Part shown: positions 33,361 through 38,378 of the stretch, piece after piece | Position numbering within the stretch: the first letter of the stretch is position 1 | Layout of the letters: every line of letters starts with the position of its first letter | From: an uncultured Ruminococcus sp. | GTDB lineage: Bacteria > Bacillota > Clostridia > Oscillospirales > Acutalibacteraceae | DNA: 38,378 bases | Reading direction: 5' to 3' | NCBI GenBank assembly: GCA_902785425.1 | Contig: CACZYP010000013.1 | Location: 1-38,378, forward strand | Notes under the pieces: generated by a model | The model's input: only the letters and a program-made list of their open reading frames with translations | What the model was told of the DNA's origin: nothing | Databases searched by the model: none | Program-made: the position numbers and the translations under genes

Positions 33361-34215
33361 ATGGAGTTTTGGTTTTCCGAAAATCACACGCCGAATGTGC
33401 AGATATCCATTCGTGTGGATAAGCAGATATACAGCGGCAAAAGTGATTTTCAAAGGATAGATGTTTTTGAATCTCCCGAATTCGGAAGATTCTTAACGCT
33501 CGACGGATATATGATGCTCACCGAAAAGGATGAGTTCATTTATCATGAGATGATAACGCACGTTCCGATGGCTGTACACCCGAACGTGAAAAAGGTGCTG
33601 ATAATCGGTGCAGGCGACGGCGGCGTTGTCAGAGAGCTTGTTCAGTACCCCGAGATCGAACAGATCGACATGGTCGAGATCGACGAGCTTGTTGTGGAGG
33701 TCTGCAAGAAGTACCTGCCGAAAACGGCTTGCTGCTTCGATGACCCGAGGCTCAACGTTTACTATGAGGACGGTCTGCGCTTTGTGCGCTTCAAGGAGAA
33801 TGAATACGATCTGATAATCGTAGATTCCACCGATCCGTTCGGCCCCGGCGAGGGTCTGTTTACCCGTGAGTTTTACGGCAACTGCTGCAATGCGCTCAAA
33901 GAGGACGGCATTCTTGTAAATCAGCATGAAAGCCCGTTTTACCATGACGATGCGGCGGCTTGTCAGAGAGCGCATAAAAATATTGTCGGAAGCTTCCCGA
34001 TAGCTAAGGTCTATCAGGCGCATATCCCGACATATCCTTCCGGTCACTGGCTTTTCGGTTTTGCTTCAAAGAAGTATCACCCTCTGCGTGACCTTGACGA
34101 AACACGCTGGAACATGCGTGGCCTTACAACAAAATATTACACCACGATGCTGCATAAGGGAGCTTTCTATATCCCTGCATATGTTGAGGAGCTGCTTAAA
34201 AGTGTTGAAGAATAA
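33361..34215 (+). CDS. speE: Spermidine synthase-type aminopropyltransferase
   Basis: A 284-residue SpeE. IIGAGDGG (82-88) is the decarboxylated-SAM binding loop (usually GGGDGG); DEFIYHEMITHVP and VDSTDPFGPGEGLF carry the amine-binding acidic residues; IPTYPSGHWLF is the C-terminal amine-pocket motif. Relatives move an aminopropyl group onto putrescine, cadaverine or agmatine. The His in PSGHW is a possible specificity difference. Ribosome site GAGGTGG. Its 3' end overlaps the ureohydrolase start by 14 nt. Confidence 0.93.
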   Translation: MEFWFSENHTPNVQISIRVDKQIYSGKSDFQRIDVFESPEFGRFLTLDGYMMLTEKDEFIYHEMITHVPMAVHPNVKKVLIIGAGDGGVVRELVQYPEIEQIDMVEIDELVVEVCKKYLPKTACCFDDPRLNVYYEDGLRFVRFKENEYDLIIVDSTDPFGPGEGLFTREFYGNCCNALKEDGILVNQHESPFYHDDAAACQRAHKNIVGSFPIAKVYQAHIPTYPSGHWLFGFASKKYHPLRDLDETRWNMRGLTTKYYTTMLHKGAFYIPAYVEELLKSVEE

Positions 34216-35056
34216 TGTTGAAACTTTCCTTGCATGTGACAAGGAATATGATGAAGCCGATATAGTTATATTCGGCGCACCGTTTGATTCTACTACGTCT
34301 TTTCGCCCCGGTACACGTTTCGGTCCGTCTGCGATAAGAAGCGAATCGTTCGGAATAGAGACGTACAGCCCGTATCAGAACAAGGATCTTGAGGATATCG
34401 GCGTTATGGACAGCGGCGATATCGAACTTTGCATAGGTGATACGAACGCTGTTTTGAAACAGATACAGGAACGTGCGGAAGTTATCTTGAATGACGGCAA
34501 GATACCGCTTATGATAGGCGGCGAGCATCTTGTTACGCTCGGCGCATTCAGGGCTGCTGCGGAAAAGTACCCCGATATCCATATCGTGCATTTTGACGCT
34601 CACGCCGATCTCAGAGAGGATTACCTCGGCGTAAAGCTTTCGCATGCGTGCGTTCTTCGCCGCTGCTGGGATATCATCGGCGACGACAGGATACATCAGT
34701 TCGGTATACGCTCGGGCGAAAAAACAGAGTTTGAATTTGCAAAGCTCCACACCGATATGCACCCGTTCAGCCTGGAAAATGTTGCACAGACGGTCAAGGA
34801 GATAGGCCGTACAAAGCCTGTTTACTTCACGCTCGATCTTGATGTGCTTGATCCGTCGGTATTCCCCGGAACGGGAACACCCGAACCGGGCGGCGTTTCG
34901 TTTGAAGAGCTGCGAAGAGCCGCAGCTTCTGTTTGTTCGGGGCTTAACATAGTTGCATGCGACGTAAACGAGCTTTCGCCGCACTACGACCACAGCGGGA
35001 TTTCAACTGCGGCGGCTTGCAAGATCATCAGAGAGATATTGCTGGCGCTTAAATAA
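34202..35056 (+). CDS. speB: Agmatinase-family ureohydrolase
   Basis: A 284-residue arginase-fold enzyme with the binuclear Mn site: His109 in GGEHL, DAHAD (Asp132, His134, Asp136) and DLDVLDP (Asp212, Asp214). Agmatinases release urea from agmatine giving putrescine; close relatives instead use N1-aminopropylagmatine to give spermidine directly. The sequence does not decide. GTG 34202 is preferred: GAGGAG lies 10 nt upstream and it keeps VLKNNVETF; the longer frame (to 34061) runs inside speE and is not family-like. Translationally coupled to speE. Confidence 0.92.
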   Translation: MLKNNVETFLACDKEYDEADIVIFGAPFDSTTSFRPGTRFGPSAIRSESFGIETYSPYQNKDLEDIGVMDSGDIELCIGDTNAVLKQIQERAEVILNDGKIPLMIGGEHLVTLGAFRAAAEKYPDIHIVHFDAHADLREDYLGVKLSHACVLRRCWDIIGDDRIHQFGIRSGEKTEFEFAKLHTDMHPFSLENVAQTVKEIGRTKPVYFTLDLDVLDPSVFPGTGTPEPGGVSFEELRRAAASVCSGLNIVACDVNELSPHYDHSGISTAAACKIIREILLALK

Positions 35057-35092
35057 GTTCAGTTTGCGCTGCATAGAATGGAAGGTGTTAAT

Positions 35093-35416
35093 GTGGAACA
35101 GAAAAAATCTAAGGTCATTCCCACAATGGCGGTGATCTCGGTGCTTATTATCGTGCTCGGTATCCTTTGTGCTGTCGGTTTCTATTCCGGCGTTTCGGCG
35201 GAGATAGCCAAAGGCAGCGGAGAGACGCTTGTTTTTGAGGGGATCGATATGGCTGCCATTGCAGGAAAAGCAGGAAATGCAGGCGCAGCGGTGCTGTCGG
35301 GATTGATAGTATGCGCAAGCTTTCTTATCGTTATTGTGCAGTGGGTACTTTTTGCTGTTGTTAAGATCATAAAGTCGGCTGTGAAGTCGGCTTCAAATAA
35401 TAATTCTGATTTTTAA
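35093..35416 (+). CDS. Small two-helix membrane protein in the polyamine cluster
   Basis: A 107-residue protein with helices about 10-30 and 72-95 and a loop between carrying GETLVFEGIDMAAIAG and AGNAGAAVL. No family recognised. GTG 35093 is preferred over ATG 35078 because GGAAGG lies 7 nt before the GTG and no ribosome site precedes the ATG. It lies 36 nt after speB and just before the alternative-pathway genes. Confidence 0.65.
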   Translation: MEQKKSKVIPTMAVISVLIIVLGILCAVGFYSGVSAEIAKGSGETLVFEGIDMAAIAGKAGNAGAAVLSGLIVCASFLIVIVQWVLFAVVKIIKSAVKSASNNNSDF

Positions 35417-35596
35417 GGAACCACCGGAAAAATCACGCTGTATAGTGTGAATGCCCATTCTGGGGATTTGATCAAATCATTTTTCTTTAATTTGAGATCA
35501 ATGTGTAATGCGAAAAGTTTAGTGCGGAGTTTTGGAGCTGTTTTACTCGTAACTCCACACTCCACATTACACTTAATAAAAAACGGAGGAAATATC
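35417..35596 (+). repeat. Repeat-bearing spacer with an inverted repeat
   Basis: Opens with TTAAGGAACCACC (35414-35428), a remnant of the MITE terminus. Farther on, TGTGTAATGCG...GTGCGGAGTT inverts onto AACTCCACACTCCACATTACACTT (35494-35576). No coding frame beyond the upstream extension of the next gene. The gene start lies at 35597. Confidence 0.45.
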
Positions 35597-36856
35597 ATGA
35601 GTAAAGTATTGGTTATCGGCTGCGGCGGAGTTGCTTCCGTTGCTATCCAGAAGTGCTGCCAGCACAGCGATGTTTTTGAGGAGCTGTGCATCGCAAGCCG
35701 CACAAAGTCAAAGTGCGACGCATTAAAGGCGAAGCTTGAAGGCAAAACGGCTACAAAGATCACAACTGAGCAGGTAGATGCTGACGATGTTTCGCAGCTC
35801 GTTGCTCTTATCAAAAAGGTACAGCCCGATCTCGTTATGAATATCGCTCTGCCTTATCAGGATCTTACGATCATGGACGCTTGCCTTGAGTGCGGAGTAA
35901 ACTATATGGATACGGCAAACTACGAGCCCGAGGATATCACCGAGCCCAAGTGGAAAGCTGCATATGAGAAGCGCTGCAAGGAAAAGGGCTTTTCGGCTTA
36001 CTTCGATTATTCGTACCAGATGGAGTATAAGGAGAAATTTGAAAAGGCAGGGCTTACTGCGCTGCTCGGTTCGGGCTTTGACCCGGGCGTAACACAGGCA
36101 TACTGCGCTTATGCTCAGAAGCATCTGTTCGATACGATAGATACTATAGATATCCTTGACTGCAACGGCGGCGACCACGGCTATCCTTTTGCTACGAACT
36201 TCAACCCCGAGATCAATCTTCGTGAGGTTTCCGCTCCCGGTTCTTATTGGGAGAACGGTCATTGGGTAGAGATACCGGCTATGAGCATCAAGCGTGAGTA
36301 TGATTTCGATGGTGTAGGCATGAAGGATATGTATCTTCTTCATCACGAAGAGATCGAATCGCTTGCGGAAAATATTCCCGGTGTACAGCGCATCAGATTC
36401 TTTATGACGTTTGGTCAGAGCTATCTTACGCACATGAAGTGTCTTGAAAATATCGGCATGCTCTCTACAGAGCCTATTGAGTTTGAGGGCAATCAGATCG
36501 TTCCTATACAGTTCCTCAAAGCTCTCCTGCCCGACCCTGCAACGCTTGGCCCGAGAACTGTCGGTAAGACGAATATAGGCTGTATCTTTACCGGTAAAAA
36601 AGACGGCAAGGAGAAAACAGCATATATTTACAACATCTGCGATCATCAGGAGTGCTACAAGGAGGTAGGCTCACAGGCTATTTCCTATACAACGGGCGTT
36701 CCTGCAATGATCGGCGCAATGATGCTCGTTACAGGCAAGTGGAATATGCCCGGTGTTCACACGGTAGAGGAGTTTGATCCCGATCCGTATATGGACGAGC
36801 TCAATAAATGCGGTCTGCCCTGGCAGATCAGCGACAATCCTGTTATTGTTGAATAA
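35597..36856 (+). CDS. Carboxy(nor)spermidine dehydrogenase (saccharopine dehydrogenase-like)
   Basis: A 419-residue oxidoreductase. The N-terminal VIGCGGVASVA (6-16) is the NAD(P) fold; NIALPYQDL, SGFDPGV and GYPFATNFNPEINLREV match the carboxynorspermidine synthase branch of the saccharopine dehydrogenase family. It reduces the imine of aspartate semialdehyde with putrescine (or 1,3-diaminopropane) to carboxyspermidine (or carboxynorspermidine). ATG 35597 has GGAGG 8 nt upstream; a longer frame to 35447 is repeat sequence. Followed after 81 nt by its decarboxylase partner. Confidence 0.93.
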   Translation: MSKVLVIGCGGVASVAIQKCCQHSDVFEELCIASRTKSKCDALKAKLEGKTATKITTEQVDADDVSQLVALIKKVQPDLVMNIALPYQDLTIMDACLECGVNYMDTANYEPEDITEPKWKAAYEKRCKEKGFSAYFDYSYQMEYKEKFEKAGLTALLGSGFDPGVTQAYCAYAQKHLFDTIDTIDILDCNGGDHGYPFATNFNPEINLREVSAPGSYWENGHWVEIPAMSIKREYDFDGVGMKDMYLLHHEEIESLAENIPGVQRIRFFMTFGQSYLTHMKCLENIGMLSTEPIEFEGNQIVPIQFLKALLPDPATLGPRTVGKTNIGCIFTGKKDGKEKTAYIYNICDHQECYKEVGSQAISYTTGVPAMIGAMMLVTGKWNMPGVHTVEEFDPDPYMDELNKCGLPWQISDNPVIVE

Positions 36857-36862
36857 TATTTG

Positions 36863-36890
36863 GAAGGACTGCCGACGCAGTCCTTCTTTA
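36863..36890 (+). terminator. Intra-cluster hairpin between dehydrogenase and decarboxylase
   Basis: GAAGGACTGC (36863-36872), CGAC loop, GCAGTCCTTC (36877-36886), then TTTA. Its T tract is short, so partial termination is likely. Confidence 0.6.
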
Positions 36891-36937
36891 TACAACTTAA
36901 AGCTCCAACATAAAAATCCGTGAAAGGAACAAGCATA

Positions 36938-38056
36938 ATGCAAGAACTTCGCACACCTTATTTTCTAATTGACGAGAAGCTTATAAAAAGAAATCTCGAA
37001 ATACTGAAAAGTGTTTCGGATAGTACAGGGTGCCGTATACTGCTTGCTCAGAAAGCATTTTCTATGTATGCGGCGTATCCGCTTATATCAGAATATCTGT
37101 ACGGTTCAACGGCAAGCGGTCTGTATGAGGCACGTCTCGGCTGCGAGAAATTCGGCGGTGAAACGCATGTTTTTTCGCCTGCTTACCGTGAGGACGAATT
37201 TGATGAGATATTAAAATACGCAGATCATATCGTGTTCAATTCTGTTTCTCAGGTGAAAAAGTACGCCGAAAAAGCGAAGTCTGCCGAAAAGTCTATAGGT
37301 CTGAGAGTAAATCCCGAATGCTCCACCCAGGAAGGTCATGCTATATACGACCCATGTGCAGTCGGCTCACGTCTGGGCTGTACATTGTCACAGCTTGACG
37401 AAAGCATTATACCTATGCTTGACGGACTTCATTTTCATACTCTTTGCGAGCAAAATTCCGATGACCTCGAAATAACGGCAAAAGCATTTGAAGAGAAGTT
37501 CGGAAAATATCTTCCGGGCATGAAGTGGATAAATTTCGGCGGCGGTCACCATATCACCCGTGACGATTATGACATTGACCGCCTTAAGCGAGTAATTATG
37601 CACTTTAAAGATAAATACGGTGTGGAAGTGTATCTTGAACCGGGCGAAGCGGTAGTGCTGAATGCAGGATTCCTTAAAACCCGTGTGCTTGAGATCGTTC
37701 ACAACGGGATGGATATAGCTATTCTTGATACATCTGCCGCATGTCATATGCCCGATGTTATAGAAATGCCGTATACGCCGCCTCTGGAGGGCGCAGGCAA
37801 GCCCGGCGAGAAAAAATACGATCACAGGCTTGGCGGTCCTACATGCCTTGCAGGCGACGTTATAGGCGATTATTCATTTGACCACAGACTCGAAATAGGC
37901 GAGGAGCTTACTTTTGAAGATATGGCGCTTTATACGATGGTAAAGACTAATACCTTTAACGGAATGGCGCTGCCGTCGATCGCCTACAAAAGAGAGAACG
38001 GTGATATCGAAGTCATAAAGACTTTCGGTTATGAAGACTTTATAAGAAGAATATGA
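36938..38056 (+). CDS. nspC: Carboxynorspermidine/carboxyspermidine decarboxylase
   Basis: A 372-residue alanine-racemase-fold decarboxylase. Schiff-base Lys39 in LLAQKAFSM, GLHFHTLCEQN, WINFGGGHH, the phosphate loop near EPGEAV, and LGGPTCLAGDVIGDY with its catalytic Cys are the NspC signatures. It decarboxylates carboxyspermidine to spermidine (or carboxynorspermidine to norspermidine), the last step of the alternative route. I chose ATG 36938 since AAAGGA precedes it; the ATG at 36920 leads only six extra residues. Terminator at 38061. Confidence 0.95.
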   Translation: MQELRTPYFLIDEKLIKRNLEILKSVSDSTGCRILLAQKAFSMYAAYPLISEYLYGSTASGLYEARLGCEKFGGETHVFSPAYREDEFDEILKYADHIVFNSVSQVKKYAEKAKSAEKSIGLRVNPECSTQEGHAIYDPCAVGSRLGCTLSQLDESIIPMLDGLHFHTLCEQNSDDLEITAKAFEEKFGKYLPGMKWINFGGGHHITRDDYDIDRLKRVIMHFKDKYGVEVYLEPGEAVVLNAGFLKTRVLEIVHNGMDIAILDTSAACHMPDVIEMPYTPPLEGAGKPGEKKYDHRLGGPTCLAGDVIGDYSFDHRLEIGEELTFEDMALYTMVKTNTFNGMALPSIAYKRENGDIEVIKTFGYEDFIRRI

Positions 38057-38060
38057 TATA

Positions 38061-38102
38061 AACGAACCGCCTGCGGGAGATTTCCGCAGGCGGTTCGTTT
38101 AT
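38061..38102. terminator. Strong terminator at the end of the polyamine cluster
   Basis: A perfect 16-bp stem (38061-38076 with 38084-38099), 7-nt loop, followed by T residues; flanking A and T runs make it bidirectional. Confidence 0.9.
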
Positions 38103-38224
38103 AAGAGGTTATATTTGTCCCCCGAAGGCAGAAAACAAAAGAAACAAAGCAGTTACAAAACGTGCTATTAATAATGGTAAGAAATGGTGATATTGCTACT
38201 TTTGAAAAAAAGCGAAAAATGTCA

Positions 38225-38253
38225 TTGACAGAGGGTGAAAACTGTGATATTAT
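38225..38253 (+). promoter_or_regulatory. Strong sigma-A promoter at the right edge
   Basis: TTGACA (38225-38230), a 17-nt spacer and TATTAT (38248-38253). No coding frame follows in the 125 nt before the window ends; the downstream sequence is A/T-rich with an AAGCC...GGCTT-like pair (about 38290-38320). The product lies outside. The remainder of 38103-38224 shows nothing recognisable. Confidence 0.75.
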
Positions 38254-38378
38254 ATATAAGCACTCTTCAAGAGAGCGACGAAAAAGAAAGCCAAAAATCA
38301 TAGATTTGAAGCCATTTTTCGAGCTTTTTGAGTGTCTGGGATATCACAAGTTTTTGAAAAAGATCAAGAAAAATTTTT

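Noticed and set aside
34061-34201. N-terminal extension of the ureohydrolase frame
   Set aside because: It is in another frame of speE, and GTG 34202 has its own ribosome site and the family-like N-terminus.
38029-38301. 90-residue minus-strand frame at the right end
   Set aside because: It starts inside the strong terminator/promoter region, overlaps nspC and carries no recognisable motif.

Overview
The window looks like a chromosomal segment of an anaerobic gut Clostridium-class Firmicute, most plausibly Ruminococcus/Oscillospiraceae. Reasons: strong AGGAG-type ribosome binding sites, near-consensus sigma-A promoters with 17-base spacers, a Trp-type T-box leader, a YhaM-like nuclease, a PASTA-type Ser/Thr kinase, a UgtP-like glycolipid glycosyltransferase, an alternative (carboxyspermidine) polyamine route and many short dispersed intergenic repeats. 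The species assignment is inference. No phage, IS transposase, CRISPR array, tRNA or rRNA gene was seen.

Layout. 1-3400: a MITE-like repeat, then a large PAS/degenerate-GGDEF/EAL cyclic-di-GMP phosphodiesterase. 3421-4953: a small operon of a HAD phosphatase, a GNAT acetyltransferase and a VOC protein. 5227-9020: two divergent units, an ammonium transporter fused to a PII domain (minus strand, hairpin-rich leader) and trpB behind a Trp T-box. 9021-9565: repeats. 9566-13007: zinc-ribbon/PASTA Ser/Thr kinase and a YhaM-like nuclease. 13075-14547: UgtP-like glycosyltransferase (minus strand). 14891-15401: DUF1292 protein and a zinc ribbon. 15423-17797: minus-strand operon of AbrB-like regulator, methyltransferase, Cys-rich protein, DNA glycosylase and GrpB-like protein. 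17955-19439: membrane diguanylate cyclase. 19744-24537: a 1597-residue exonuclease-RecQ-UvrD fusion. 24854-25684: an unusual short transcarbamylase. 25841-27337: Cof-type HAD phosphatase and a Vat/XAT-type acetyltransferase. 27430-30347: glyA, a small membrane protein and rarA. 30442-38056: polyamine cluster.

The polyamine cluster is the functional highlight. It encodes S-adenosylmethionine decarboxylase, an arginine decarboxylase-type PLP enzyme, an aminopropyltransferase, an agmatinase-type ureohydrolase, a small membrane protein, carboxy(nor)spermidine dehydrogenase and carboxy(nor)spermidine decarboxylase. The two known ways of making spermidine from putrescine (aminopropyl transfer, and reductive condensation with aspartate semialdehyde followed by decarboxylation) are therefore side by side. 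The cluster is preceded by a perfect promoter, a compact structured RNA of about 180 nt and an intrinsic terminator just before the first gene, which suggests RNA-level control.

The other items most worth a look are the triple-fusion helicase, the Amt-PII fusion whose T-loop lacks the uridylylated tyrosine, the promoter-abutting hairpins in the amt leader, the atypical transcarbamylase, and a repeat family placed in one fixed orientation directly after four coding regions.
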